From the NCBI RefSeq assembly GCF_026651855.1, contig NZ_CP093280.1, positions 3,326,001-3,390,000 of the forward strand: a stretch of DNA of 64,000 nucleotides, given 5' to 3'. This document shows, one piece after another, positions 44,162 through 53,730 of the stretch. Source of the stretch: Pseudomonas silvicola (GTDB lineage Bacteria > Pseudomonadota > Gammaproteobacteria > Pseudomonadales > Pseudomonadaceae). The stretch's first letter is position 1, and the number at the start of each line of letters is the position of its first letter. The notes below the pieces were generated by a model. That model was not told the origin of the DNA and searched no databases. It was given only the letters and a program-made list of their open reading frames with translations. Made by a program: the position numbers and the translations under genes.

Positions 44162-45481
44162 TCACCAGACCAGCATCTGCAGGCTGGTCTTGAGCGGAAC
44201 ACTGATGCCCTGGGCGTTGGCCAGGTCGGTGCGGGTGCCCTTGAGCGGGTCGAACAAGGCGGCCGAGGTCACCGACGGCAACGTCACCGAACTGCCCGAC
44301 GCACTCCAGAACAGCCACAGGTGGGTACCGTCGGCACGGGTCCAGGCCACGTTGTACAGATCGCCCGGGCCGTTGGTGTAGGTGGGGGCGTCCGCCGGTT
44401 CCAGGCGCGCGCCCGTGACCCCGAGGAAGTTCTTGAGGGCGGTGTACACCGGTTTCGGGCTGCCATTGATGTCCACCAGCCCGTAGTACTGGTCGCGCGG
44501 GGAAGCACGGGCGTCCAGGTCGCTGAGGTTGAACAGGAAGATGCGCTGGTAGTCCATGGCGCTCATCAGGGCCAGCCGGCGCAGGGTGTAGTCGGCCTGC
44601 CCGTCGACGCCGATGACGGCCTGCATTTCCACTGGCCCGGCGTAGCTGGACCAGCCCCATTCGGTGGCCCACACCTGGGTCACGCCCTTGGCGTGCAGGG
44701 CGCTGTTGATGTAGTTGCCGCGCTGCAGGAAGTCTTTGGCGGTGGTGTCGTCGCCTTCCGGGTACTCGGAGTAGGGGTGGTAGGCGGCGACGATATTGGC
44801 GGTGGGCAGCCCCTGGGTCAGCAGGTCGGACAGCATCAGGCCGTCGGTGCTGTGCATCTGGCTGTAGTAGGCCATGCCCGCGGTCGCCACCGGTTTGTCA
44901 GGGATGGCGTTGCGAATGGCCTTGGCGGTAGTGAACAGCAGGTTGCCATAGGCGCTGGGGTCTTCCTTGGGCAGCCAGATAATGTTCGGCTCGTTCCACA
45001 CTTGCCAGGTGTTCACCTGCGGGTAGCGCTTGGCGAGCATGGTCATGCGGTCGGCGAACACGCTGAAATCGGTGGGCGGGTATTGGTCGCGGCTGGCGAC
45101 ATTGGCCGGCGCGCTACTGTCGAAGCTCGCTGAACCCACCATGTAGGCAAGTATGTTGTACTTGTGCGCCGCCATGGCGGTCATGGCGCCGTCCAGGGCC
45201 GTGAGGTCGAAATTGTTCTGGGTGGGCTCGATGATCGGCCAGTGGATGGTCAGGCGCACCCAGTTCAGGCCCAGGTCATCCAGCGCGGTCATCTGCTTCT
45301 GGTACACCGCGGGGTCGAAGTACTGGAACTGCGCGTTGACCCCCAGGAAATCACTCCACTGCACCGCTCGCGGCCCCTTCAGCGTGATGTCCGCCTCGGC
45401 CTTGTCGCTCCACTGCAACGCACTGAACGCCACGGCGACGGCCAGTAAAGCAGGTATCCATACGATCGGCTTCTTCCACAT
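44162..45481 (-). CDS. PslG-like glycoside hydrolase
   Basis: 439 residues from the ATG at 45481 with GGAGG upstream. A single N-terminal hydrophobic segment (residues 5-22) anchors or exports it to the periplasm. The barrel shows acid/base Glu164 in VWNEPN and nucleophile Glu274 in WATEWGW. Length and both positions nearly match PslG of P. aeruginosa (about 442 residues, Glu165 and Glu276), a GH39-type enzyme acting on the polymer during secretion. It probably trims or edits this exopolysaccharide. C-terminal beta domain (about 340-439). Confidence 0.9.
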   Translation of the reverse strand: MWKKPIVWIPALLAVAVAFSALQWSDKAEADITLKGPRAVQWSDFLGVNAQFQYFDPAVYQKQMTALDDLGLNWVRLTIHWPIIEPTQNNFDLTALDGAMTAMAAHKYNILAYMVGSASFDSSAPANVASRDQYPPTDFSVFADRMTMLAKRYPQVNTWQVWNEPNIIWLPKEDPSAYGNLLFTTAKAIRNAIPDKPVATAGMAYYSQMHSTDGLMLSDLLTQGLPTANIVAAYHPYSEYPEGDDTTAKDFLQRGNYINSALHAKGVTQVWATEWGWSSYAGPVEMQAVIGVDGQADYTLRRLALMSAMDYQRIFLFNLSDLDARASPRDQYYGLVDINGSPKPVYTALKNFLGVTGARLEPADAPTYTNGPGDLYNVAWTRADGTHLWLFWSASGSSVTLPSVTSAALFDPLKGTRTDLANAQGISVPLKTSLQMLVW

Positions 45482-45483
45482 GA

Positions 45484-46662
45484 TCAGCGCCCTCCACAGG
45501 CGTCCTCGAACATTTGCGCAAATCGAGCGGCGGTAAGCGGCCAGGTACGCTGGCTGCCGATCAGGCTGGCGTGCTCGGCCCAGCGAATCGCCAATTCCGG
45601 GGTCGCGCACAGGTGGCTGAGTTCCGCGGCGAGGGCGGGCACGTTGCCTTGCGGATAGATGACGCCATTGTTGTGCGCCACTTCTTCAGCGAACGAACGG
45701 GCATCGGACGTGATGGCGCCGCGCCCGCAGGCCACGGCCCATGACAGCGCGCCGCTGGTGCCTCGCAGGTTGCCCAGCAGTTTGAGTTTGCTCGACTCGC
45801 GGTACGGCAGCACCATCACATGGTGTGCCTGGATAACCTTGGGGATATCGCCAGCGGGCACGTCCAGGCCCCACTCGATGCTGTCGTTGAGCTGCAGCTG
45901 GTTGATGCGCTGGCGCAGTTGGTCGAGGTAGCTGCCGGAGGGCCCGAAGGCCATTTCCGGTTCGCTGCCACCGGCCAGGGTGAGGCGGATCTTGTCGCGC
46001 AGCGCCGGTTGCTGGCTGAAGGTCAGGGCAAGGGCATCGAGCAGGTCCTCGATGCCCTTGCCGCGGTAAATGAAGCCGAAGTACAGCAGGCGCAAAGGTT
46101 CCAGCGGTGGCAGCGGCGCGGCCGGAATCTCCAGGTTGCCATGGGGGATGACCACCATTTGCTCGGCCTTCAGGCCCATGCGCTGGCGCAGGCACTGGCT
46201 GCCGGACTGGGTGAGGGTGACCAGCCGGGTCAGGCTGCGCGCCAGTTGGCGCTCTTCGTGCAGGCACAGGGGGTCGGCGAGTACCGTGGCCACCTGCGGC
46301 AGCGGGTTGGGCATGCCCTGGGCCAGGGACAGTGGCCAGGGCAGGTGTTCCCGGCGCCATACCAGGCGTTCGGGGTCGTGCACGGTAGCGGTCAGGGGCA
46401 GAAGGGGAAAGCGCGCGCGCAGGGCCCGCAAACCGCTGAACTCGGCCAGGCGACCACCGCCGACCTCGGCATGCACCAGGTCGATGCCTTGCCAGTCGAA
46501 CGCTTGCAGGGCGGCCTGGGTGCGAGCCACGTCATTGCCCAAGCCCGCCAGTGGCGTGCTGACGCGCACGCCATGCTGTTCCAGGGCGTTCTTCAGGTGC
46601 CCGGCATAATCGGCGATGCCGTTCTGTTCCGGTGGCAGCGGCGCCAGCAGCGCGATGTGCAT
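45484..46662 (-). CDS. Glycosyltransferase family 4-like (exopolysaccharide)
   Basis: 392 residues, GT-B fold. MHIALLAPLPPEQNGIADYA at the start carries the glycine-rich acceptor loop of GT4 enzymes; the second domain begins LLYFGFIYRGKGIEDLLDAL. The usual EX7E region is altered (LPYRESSKLKLLGNLRGTSG), so the donor site is atypical. Its first base overlaps the end of the Wzc-like gene. Confidence 0.87.
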   Translation of the reverse strand: MHIALLAPLPPEQNGIADYAGHLKNALEQHGVRVSTPLAGLGNDVARTQAALQAFDWQGIDLVHAEVGGGRLAEFSGLRALRARFPLLPLTATVHDPERLVWRREHLPWPLSLAQGMPNPLPQVATVLADPLCLHEERQLARSLTRLVTLTQSGSQCLRQRMGLKAEQMVVIPHGNLEIPAAPLPPLEPLRLLYFGFIYRGKGIEDLLDALALTFSQQPALRDKIRLTLAGGSEPEMAFGPSGSYLDQLRQRINQLQLNDSIEWGLDVPAGDIPKVIQAHHVMVLPYRESSKLKLLGNLRGTSGALSWAVACGRGAITSDARSFAEEVAHNNGVIYPQGNVPALAAELSHLCATPELAIRWAEHASLIGSQRTWPLTAARFAQMFEDACGGR

Positions 46663-48650
46663 CAGGCATGGCTCCGGATGCGGGTCATGAAGTTCAGCAC
46701 CTTGGCCGGGATCTCGAAACGGCGGCGGTTGATGATGATGCCGTCGACCCGCTTGAACGCGGTGGTCAGAATCGACAGGGCATTTTCCAGTACCGGCACC
46801 GTGGTTTTCTCGGCTTCGACGATCAGCGCGATCAAGTCGGCTTCACGCAGGGTCACGAAGGCTTCCTGGTTGGAGAAGAAGCCACTGGCATCGAGCAGCA
46901 GGATCTCGCCGGGCTGGGCCGGGGAAACGCCGTCCACCCGCACCACGTGGCCACGCTCCACCAGCAGGTTGCGCAGGTGGTCGATGACAAAACTCACGCC
47001 TTCGCCCTTGCGCGCCGAGGTCAGGCCGATGCTCAGGCCATTGAGCGCCACCTGCTTGAGCGGCAGTACCCCGTAGAGCCGGTACATGCTGGCGGTGAAG
47101 GCGCTGATGCGCTGGGTATCCTTGGCGCTGATGTCCTGCAGGCTGGTCCACACCTTGATGCCGAAGCGCTCCTCGATCTTGTCGCCGTCGTGGATACGCT
47201 GGTCCAGCAGGTAGAAGAAGTACAGCGCCAACAGGCCAACGGCCAGGCTGATCGGGATGGCGAACAGCAGCATCAGCAGGCTTTTCGGGAACACGCGGCT
47301 TGGGTTCAGGGTGGCTTGCTCGATGACGGCGATGTTGCTGATCTGACTGGCGTCCAGTTCGCGGTCGATACGGGCTTTTTCCAGGCTGTCGCTGTACAGC
47401 GCGAAGCTTTTCTCGGCGGCGTCGAGTTCAAGCTGCAACTGCGACAGTTCCGGTTCGATGCCCACGGCCTGGTTGCGGTCGCCTTCGAGCTTGGTCAGCT
47501 GGGTCTGTTGTTGCGTGGCCTGGGACTTGAGGCGGCTGAGGCTGGCGGCCTGGTCGGCGTAGCTGTTTTGCAGGCGGGTGTAGATGGGGTTGGGCGCCAT
47601 GTTCTGCGAGCGTTGCACCGTGGCGTTCTCGCCGTTCATCAGCGCTTGCAGGTTGGAAATGGCGGTGTTGATGGCGCGTACCGGAGGGGCATCGTCCTTG
47701 AAGGTGCGCAGCAGTTCCTGTCTCTCGATCTGCTTGGTATTGATGCGTTGTTGCAGGTCTTCGCGGTCAGGGTTGCGGGCGATCTCGCGGGCAATGCTGA
47801 TTTCCTTGGGGATGGTGTTCATCTGCTGTTTGAGCACGTCCAGGCCGGCCTGGGTGGCCGCGATGGAACGCAGGGTGTTCAGGTGTTCGCCCTTGAGGTC
47901 GTTGAGGTTGCGCGACACATCGTTCAGGCGTTCGGTGATGGACACCGCGCCCAACTGGTCAAGCAGGACCTGGATGCGTTTCTTGTAATCCATGATGCGC
48001 TGCTGGGTAGCCTTGCTCTCCCCCTCGTAGAAGGAGTAGAGGCTCTTGCGGCCCAGGGTCTGGGTGCGTGCTTCCTGGTACTTGTCGATCCAGCTCTTGA
48101 CCACGGTCTGGGCCACTTGCGGGTCGTTCCAGGTGAAGCTGATCTCCATCACCGACGAACCGGTGGCGTGGCTCACGGTGAAGTTGCGCTCCAGCTGGTT
48201 GGCCAGGCGGTCCACGGGGGTCTGCTTTTCCACCAGGCCCAGCAGTTGAAGGAAGCCGCGACCGATGTCGGCCAGGCTCTGCGCGGCGCTCTTGACCGCG
48301 TACTTGATGCTGGCCACCACGCCTTCCTGGCGTGGCTGGTGGGAGAGGTCATCCAGGTACTGCTCGGCCACCAGGCGGGTGATCGGCCGGCCAGTGAGCA
48401 TGCGTTCCTCGTCGGCGACCGGGTCGCGCTGCAGAGGGATCACTGCGGTCTGACGGTCGGAAACCTCGATGGGCAGGGTGCTGTCGCGGCCTGGCTTGAC
48501 CAGCAGCAGGGCGGTGGACTCATAGCGGTTGGGCAACAGGAACGCACCCAGCAGGATGACCACGAAGGTGACTGCCACCGTGATTTTCACTTCTCGCTTG
48601 AAGATGAAAAACAGGCGCAGCAAATCGCGGAAGGAACGGATATTGATCAT
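46662..48650 (-). CDS. Wzc/GumC-like polysaccharide co-polymerase with inactive kinase domain
   Basis: 662 residues. Wzz domain with a first membrane helix (about 22-42), a long periplasmic coiled coil (190-430) with GNVR-type segment, a second helix (about 457-475), then a cytoplasmic domain shaped like a BY-kinase. The P-loop reads TSARKGEGVSF (544-554): the Lys expected at 552 is Val, and the Walker A' aspartates are not conserved, and there is no tyrosine-rich tail. It should therefore set chain length and contact the Wza-like protein without autophosphorylation, as proposed for GumC-like proteins. Confidence 0.9.
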   Translation of the reverse strand: MINIRSFRDLLRLFFIFKREVKITVAVTFVVILLGAFLLPNRYESTALLLVKPGRDSTLPIEVSDRQTAVIPLQRDPVADEERMLTGRPITRLVAEQYLDDLSHQPRQEGVVASIKYAVKSAAQSLADIGRGFLQLLGLVEKQTPVDRLANQLERNFTVSHATGSSVMEISFTWNDPQVAQTVVKSWIDKYQEARTQTLGRKSLYSFYEGESKATQQRIMDYKKRIQVLLDQLGAVSITERLNDVSRNLNDLKGEHLNTLRSIAATQAGLDVLKQQMNTIPKEISIAREIARNPDREDLQQRINTKQIERQELLRTFKDDAPPVRAINTAISNLQALMNGENATVQRSQNMAPNPIYTRLQNSYADQAASLSRLKSQATQQQTQLTKLEGDRNQAVGIEPELSQLQLELDAAEKSFALYSDSLEKARIDRELDASQISNIAVIEQATLNPSRVFPKSLLMLLFAIPISLAVGLLALYFFYLLDQRIHDGDKIEERFGIKVWTSLQDISAKDTQRISAFTASMYRLYGVLPLKQVALNGLSIGLTSARKGEGVSFVIDHLRNLLVERGHVVRVDGVSPAQPGEILLLDASGFFSNQEAFVTLREADLIALIVEAEKTTVPVLENALSILTTAFKRVDGIIINRRRFEIPAKVLNFMTRIRSHA

Positions 48651-48668
48651 GTCTGTTGTCCTTTACGA

Positions 48669-49439
48669 TCAGTTATTGTTGTTGCGCAAGTCGTAGGTCA
48701 CACCGACGCCAATGGATTTGGAGAATGGAATGAGTTGGTTCAGGTACAGATCGACCGACTCGATACCATTGCCCACATGGGATTTGGGCACGAACACTAC
48801 GTCACCGCGCTGCAGCAATACGGGGCCTCGATCGTTGTTGGCAAACAGGGATTTGCTGTAATCGAAGAAGTAGGTCTTGTAGCGACCGTTGTCCTCCTGG
48901 CGCATGAGCGCCACGTTATGGCTGTCGGCAACCGCCAGCACGCCACCGGCACCGATGATGGCCTGTTCCAGGGTGGTTGCCACGTTGACCGCCAGGGTAG
49001 TAGGGGTACGCACGGCGCCGCCGACAAACACCGTGTTGCTCGGCGCGGCGTTGATGTTGATGGTCAGGGACGTCTCGCGGTAGATCTTCTCCAGCTTGAC
49101 CTCCAGCACCTTGGTCAACTCCTCGGTCGACAGCCCGGCCGCTTTGACCTGGCCCACGTAAGGGTAGGAGAAGGTGCCGTCGTTCTGCACAGGGAACAAC
49201 GTCAGCTCATAGATCGAGTTGGCCGTGAAGGCCGAAATCGACGGGGCTTCTCCAGTATTGCGCACGATGCGCAGGGTATCCCCGGCACGGATGCGTTCGG
49301 CGGGCAACGGTTTGCCGGCCAGTGAGTTCCCCGCCTCATGAGCTGCTCTGAGCACGTCACCACTGGGCAATGAAACCTTGGCTGGACTGCTGCATGCTCC
49401 GAGCATGACAACCCCTAACATAAGCAACGCTTTTTTCAT
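48669..49439 (-). CDS. Wza-like polysaccharide export lipoprotein
   Basis: 256 residues. Lipobox LGAC places the acylated Cys at 16. Poly_export domain (about 45-125; RAGDTLRIVRNTGE) followed by SLBB-type domains (about 130-235; VFVGGAVRTPTT). It is shorter than E. coli Wza (about 380 residues) and lacks a clear C-terminal amphipathic barrel helix, so the route across the outer membrane may differ or need a partner. AGGAAGAC-type ribosome site upstream. Confidence 0.9.
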   Translation of the reverse strand: MKKALLMLGVVMLGACSSPAKVSLPSGDVLRAAHEAGNSLAGKPLPAERIRAGDTLRIVRNTGEAPSISAFTANSIYELTLFPVQNDGTFSYPYVGQVKAAGLSTEELTKVLEVKLEKIYRETSLTININAAPSNTVFVGGAVRTPTTLAVNVATTLEQAIIGAGGVLAVADSHNVALMRQEDNGRYKTYFFDYSKSLFANNDRGPVLLQRGDVVFVPKSHVGNGIESVDLYLNQLIPFSKSIGVGVTYDLRNNNN

Positions 49440-49512
49440 TGGTCAGTCTTCCTGTGGTGCATGAATTACAGCTCCCTGGCAAAACCCTGTCGGCCAATCG
49501 TCAATGGTTGAT

Positions 49513-50967
49513 TCAGGCCTTGGGCGGCTCCGGCACGCGGCCATAAATGTCGGTAAAGCGCACGATGTCGTCCTCACCCAGGTACTCGCCGCTCTGCACC
49601 TCGATCATCACCAGGTCGATGACCCCTGGGTTGACCAGGCGGTGGGTATGGCCAGGCTTGATGAAGGTCGACTCGTTGGTGTCGAGCAGGAACTCGCGTT
49701 CACCATTGGTGACCCGCGCCATGCCGCTGACCACGATCCAGTGTTCGCTGCGGTGGTGGTGCATCTGCAGTGACAGCGACGCATTGGGGCGTACCACGAT
49801 GCGCTTGATCTTGAAACGCTTGCCCTCCTCCAGCACGGTGTAGGTGCCCCAGGGGCGAGTGACGGTGCGGTGAAGGCGGTAAGCGTCGTGGCCCTGACGC
49901 TTGAGTTCCTGGGCAATGTACTTGACGTCCTGGCTGCGCTCGGCGTCGGCGATCAGCAAGGCGTCGGGGGTGTCGATGATGATCAGGTTGTCCAGGCCCA
50001 CCCCGCCCACCAGGCGCTTGGGCGAGTCGATGTAGCAGTTGTGCACGTCGTGGAGCACGGTCTCGCCATTGCACTGGTTGCCATTGCCATCGGCCGGGCT
50101 CAGTTCGCGCACTGCCTGCCACGAGCCGATGTCGCTCCAGCCCAGTTGGCAAGGTATGACCGCGACTTTCTGTGAACGCTCCATGATGGCGTAGTCCACG
50201 GAAATATCCGGCGCGTTGGCGAAGGCGTTGCTGTCCAGTTCCAGCTGGATCTCGCGGTTGCCGTCCTTGCGATGGCTGGCGGCCAGGCAGGTATTCACCG
50301 CTTCCAGCACGTCCGGGGCATGCTGTTCGAATTCGCGCAGGATGGCATCCACACGCATGCAGAACATGCCGGCGTTCCACAGGTGCAGGCCGCCCTTGAG
50401 GTATTCCTGGGCGGTAGCGGCATTGGGTTTTTCCACGAACTGCGCCACCTGGTAACCGCCGTGGCTCAGGCCCTTGCCTTTTTCGATGTAGCCGAAGCCG
50501 GTCTCGGCATGGGTGGGCACGATACCGAAGGTCACCAGCCAGCCTTCCTCCGCCAGGCTGCGGGCGGCTTGCACGGCCGCGTCGAATGCCACGGTGTCGG
50601 TGATCAGGTGGTCGGCCGGCAGCACCAGCAGTTGCGCGTCTTCGCCGTACAGCCGCGCGGTGTGCAACGCGGCGGCGGCGATGGCCGGGGCGGTATTGCG
50701 GCCGAACGGCTCAAGAATGAAGTCCAGCCCCGCGTGGGTCTTGTTCAGCAGGCGGTAGTCGTCCAGGGTGCGGAAGAACACTTCCCGGTTGGTCACCGTC
50801 AGCAGCCGTTCCACCCCCGGCAGTGACGTGGCGCGCACGAAGGTTTTCTGCAACAGGCTCTCGCCGTCCGGCAGGCGCATGAACGGCTTGGGCATGGCTT
50901 CACGGGAAACCGGCCACAGGCGGGTGCCAGCACCGCCGGCGATGATGCAGGGGATGAGCGAGCCCAT
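49513..50967 (-). CDS. Mannose-1-phosphate guanylyltransferase / mannose-6-phosphate isomerase
   Basis: 484 residues, the usual length of bifunctional ManC/AlgA/PslB-type enzymes. Nucleotidyltransferase domain (1-290) begins IIAGGAGTRLWPVSR with the FVEKPN motif near residue 175; the C-terminal cupin (about 330-480) has the metal-binding QMHHHRSEHW set. Makes GDP-mannose from fructose-6-phosphate via mannose-1-phosphate, so the polymer probably contains mannose or a GDP-mannose-derived sugar. The start abuts the end of the transferase gene. Confidence 0.94.
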   Translation of the reverse strand: MGSLIPCIIAGGAGTRLWPVSREAMPKPFMRLPDGESLLQKTFVRATSLPGVERLLTVTNREVFFRTLDDYRLLNKTHAGLDFILEPFGRNTAPAIAAAALHTARLYGEDAQLLVLPADHLITDTVAFDAAVQAARSLAEEGWLVTFGIVPTHAETGFGYIEKGKGLSHGGYQVAQFVEKPNAATAQEYLKGGLHLWNAGMFCMRVDAILREFEQHAPDVLEAVNTCLAASHRKDGNREIQLELDSNAFANAPDISVDYAIMERSQKVAVIPCQLGWSDIGSWQAVRELSPADGNGNQCNGETVLHDVHNCYIDSPKRLVGGVGLDNLIIIDTPDALLIADAERSQDVKYIAQELKRQGHDAYRLHRTVTRPWGTYTVLEEGKRFKIKRIVVRPNASLSLQMHHHRSEHWIVVSGMARVTNGEREFLLDTNESTFIKPGHTHRLVNPGVIDLVMIEVQSGEYLGEDDIVRFTDIYGRVPEPPKA

Positions 50968-52404
50968 TCAATATACCTCGCGTGTCAGAAGCACTGCCGG
51001 AACAGTGCGGAACAGGATGTAGAGGTCAAACCACACCGACCAGTTTTCAATGTATTCAAGGTCGAACTCCACGCGTTTTTCGATCTTTTCCAGGGTGTCC
51101 GTTTCCCCCCGGTAACCGTTGATCTGGGCAAGGCCGGTGATGCCGGGCTTGACCCGATGACGCGAGGTGTACTCCTTGACCGCCTCCTCGAACAGAATGC
51201 CGGCCGCCTTGGTAGCGGTAGCGTGGGGGCGCGGGCCGACCATCGACATACTGCCGCCCACCACGTTGAACAGTTGGGGCAGTTCGTCCAGGCTGGTCTT
51301 GCGAATGAAGCGCCCTACGCGGGTGATGCGCGAGTCACCCCGCACGGTCTGCTTTTCGGCATTGGCATCGGCCTGGTGCTGGTGCATCGAGCGGAACTTG
51401 TACACCTCGATCAGGCGGTTGTTGTAGCCATAGCGCTTTTGCTTGAACAGCACCGGCCCCGGCGAGTCGAGCTTGATGGCCAGTGCCACCAGCAGCATGA
51501 TTGGCGATAACAGCAGCAGGGCGAAAATCGAGATCAGCATGTCTTCCACGCGTTTGAAGAACGGCGACCAGCCGCGCAGGGGGACTTCGGAGGCATTGAA
51601 CATGGGGAGGTTGGCTACTTCTGTGATGCGGTTGTGGGAATGGCGGAAGGCGACCATGTCGGGCACCAGCAGTACGTTGACCGGCAGGCGCCGCAGTTCG
51701 CGAATGATGTAGTCCATGCGGTTTTCGGCCGACCAGGGCAGGGCGACCAGCACCTGGGTGACCTTTTCTTCGCGGATCAGTTGTTCCAGGTCCTGGGAGT
51801 TGCCCAGCAGCGGCAGGTTGACCAAGGTCTTGGGCAAGCGGGCGATACGGTCGTCGATGAAGCCGACCACCCCAGAGCGAATATCCTGGTGCTGCAACAG
51901 GTATTCGGCCAGGCGCTGGCCGTTTTCAGTGGCACCCAGTATCACGGCGTTCTGCAGGAAGACACCGCGCATCATCAATTGCTGAAACACGGTAAGGAGG
52001 ATCAGGCGCTCGATGCCAAACAGCACGAAGGTGCCGAAGAACCAGATGGCGAGCTCCAGGTTGCTGATGAAGTCGAACAGCGACAACGCTCTGTGCATGA
52101 ACAGCAACAGGCAGAAAGCCGACGCCCATGCATAGAACGTGGTCTGGAAGCGCAGACGGTTGCTGAAAATCGATTCGGCATACACACCCAGCGCCTGGAA
52201 AATCAGCACGCTGAGGAAGCCGAAGAAGCACAGCATGGCGATGTAATTCTTGGTGGCGGCGGTTTCGTTGTTCTGGTCCAGGGCCAGCAGCAGCAAGCCA
52301 GGGGCGATGGCGGTAAGACCGTGGACCAGACGAATGGCGAACAGGAAATACTCGACCATGCTGGGTCGTGTCATCAGCAGGCTGTCCACGGGTTGCAAGC
52401 GCAT
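50968..52404 (-). CDS. Undecaprenyl-phosphate sugar phosphotransferase (initiating enzyme)
   Basis: 478 residues. Five N-terminal membrane segments and a CoA-binding-like Rossmann domain (about 135-250) precede the catalytic bacterial sugar transferase domain (280-478) with the signature [18 protein letters not shown] and the following [11 protein letters not shown] and MVGPRPH. It attaches the first hexose-1-phosphate, by family usually glucose, to undecaprenyl phosphate. GGGAGG precedes the ATG. First gene of the operon, about 14 kb long. Confidence 0.94.
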   Translation of the reverse strand: MRLQPVDSLLMTRPSMVEYFLFAIRLVHGLTAIAPGLLLLALDQNNETAATKNYIAMLCFFGFLSVLIFQALGVYAESIFSNRLRFQTTFYAWASAFCLLLFMHRALSLFDFISNLELAIWFFGTFVLFGIERLILLTVFQQLMMRGVFLQNAVILGATENGQRLAEYLLQHQDIRSGVVGFIDDRIARLPKTLVNLPLLGNSQDLEQLIREEKVTQVLVALPWSAENRMDYIIRELRRLPVNVLLVPDMVAFRHSHNRITEVANLPMFNASEVPLRGWSPFFKRVEDMLISIFALLLLSPIMLLVALAIKLDSPGPVLFKQKRYGYNNRLIEVYKFRSMHQHQADANAEKQTVRGDSRITRVGRFIRKTSLDELPQLFNVVGGSMSMVGPRPHATATKAAGILFEEAVKEYTSRHRVKPGITGLAQINGYRGETDTLEKIEKRVEFDLEYIENWSVWFDLYILFRTVPAVLLTREVY

Positions 52405-52777
52405 ATGTCCCTCCCTTCAGACCATTGGCAATCCAAGGCCGACAACTAGAATTGCGGCAGTTCCATTCAACGTCACCGGTATGACTTTTTTACGCGGGTT
52501 CCCATCCTTGGTGGCAATTTATTGTCGTTATGAGGTGACCGGGAAAGATGCGTCATTATTTGGCTGATGGCACAGAGCTACTGTAGAACTGGGTGGCGCT
52601 AAAAACAACTGCCTCTGCGGCACTTTGAAACCTGAGTAAAGTCCATGAAACACCGCCTTGCGAATGAAAAAGCGCGACGCGCCAAAAAAATATTCAAGAC
52701 TTGAAAACTGTATGGCTTTTTTTGACGCCTCTGTAGTCGAAAACAGACCATGTATTTTCGTTGATAGCGGAGGCAGC
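52405..52777. promoter_or_regulatory. Promoter region between the exopolysaccharide operon and the lipid kinase gene
   Basis: 373 bases, AT-rich in 52460-52770, between divergent genes. It must hold the operon promoter and that of the kinase gene. I could not assign boxes or a FleQ/AmrZ-type site with confidence. TTTTTTT runs occur near 52684 and 52716 but without stems. Confidence 0.4.
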
Positions 52778-53692
52778 ATGGCAGCGCGCAAGGCTTTTTT
52801 GATTCTTCATGGCAAGCAGGCCCTTAACGACGAGGTTCGTCACGCCGTCGAGGCCCAGCGGGCGGCAGGCTGGGAACTGGCGGTTCGCCTGACCTGGGAG
52901 GCAGGCGACGCGCAACGGTTGGTCCATGAGGCATTGGGCCAGGGGGCGGCGTACATCATCGCCGGCGGTGGCGATGGCACCTTGCGCGACATCGCCGAGG
53001 CCATGGCCCTGGCAGGAACGGATGCCAGCCTGGTGTTGCTACCGTTGGGCACCGCCAATGACTTTGCCCGCGCGGCCGGCGTGCCGCTGGATTGCGCCGG
53101 CGCCCTGGCGTTGCTGGATGTGCCGGCGCGCCCGATTGACCTGGGGGAGGTGGATGGGCAGTTGTTCCTCAACATGGCCACCGGTGGTTTCGGCAGCCAG
53201 GTGACGGCCAACACGTCCGACGACCTGAAAAAGGTGCTGGGCGGTGCCGCGTACCTGTTCACCGGGTTATCGCGCTTTGCCGAGCTGCGGCCTGCGTACG
53301 GTCAGTTGCGTGGCCCGGACTTCGAGTGGGAGGGGCAATTGCTGGCATTGGGCATCGGCAACGGGCGCCAGGCCGGCGGCGGGCATGTGCTGTGCCCCAA
53401 GGCGCTGGCCGACGATGGCCTGCTGGACATCAGCATCCTGCCGGCGCCCACCGAAGTGTTCGGTACCTTGAAAGACCTGCTGGCCGGTGGCCTGGGCGTC
53501 GACAACCTGTTTGTGCGGGCACGCTTGCCGTGGGTGCAGATCCACAGCGCCGAAGGTCTGGACATCAACCTCGACGGCGAGCCGCTGACGGGCGACAGCC
53601 TGAAATTCAGCATTCGCCCAGGTGCCCTGAACGTGCACCTGCCCGTCAGCTCGCCGCTGCTGGGTGGCAAGGGCCCTGTAACGACCGGATAG
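52778..53692 (+). CDS. yegS: YegS-like lipid/diacylglycerol kinase
   Basis: 304 residues from the ATG at 52778 with GGAGG 5 to 6 bases upstream. The nucleotide-binding GGGDGTLRDI and the LPLGTANDFARAAG motif define the diacylglycerol kinase catalytic family; length and the two-domain layout match YegS, which phosphorylates a lipid of the membrane. Cytoplasmic or peripheral. Followed at once by the palindromic array. Confidence 0.93.
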   Translation: MAARKAFLILHGKQALNDEVRHAVEAQRAAGWELAVRLTWEAGDAQRLVHEALGQGAAYIIAGGGDGTLRDIAEAMALAGTDASLVLLPLGTANDFARAAGVPLDCAGALALLDVPARPIDLGEVDGQLFLNMATGGFGSQVTANTSDDLKKVLGGAAYLFTGLSRFAELRPAYGQLRGPDFEWEGQLLALGIGNGRQAGGGHVLCPKALADDGLLDISILPAPTEVFGTLKDLLAGGLGVDNLFVRARLPWVQIHSAEGLDINLDGEPLTGDSLKFSIRPGALNVHLPVSSPLLGGKGPVTTG

Positions 53693-53730
53693 TGGAAATT
53701 AAAGCAGTGGGGTACGGTGAAACCCTCACG

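Noticed and set aside
46632-49325. 897-codon plus-strand frame across the Wzc-like and Wza-like genes
   Set aside because: Antisense to two strongly supported genes and spans their junction.
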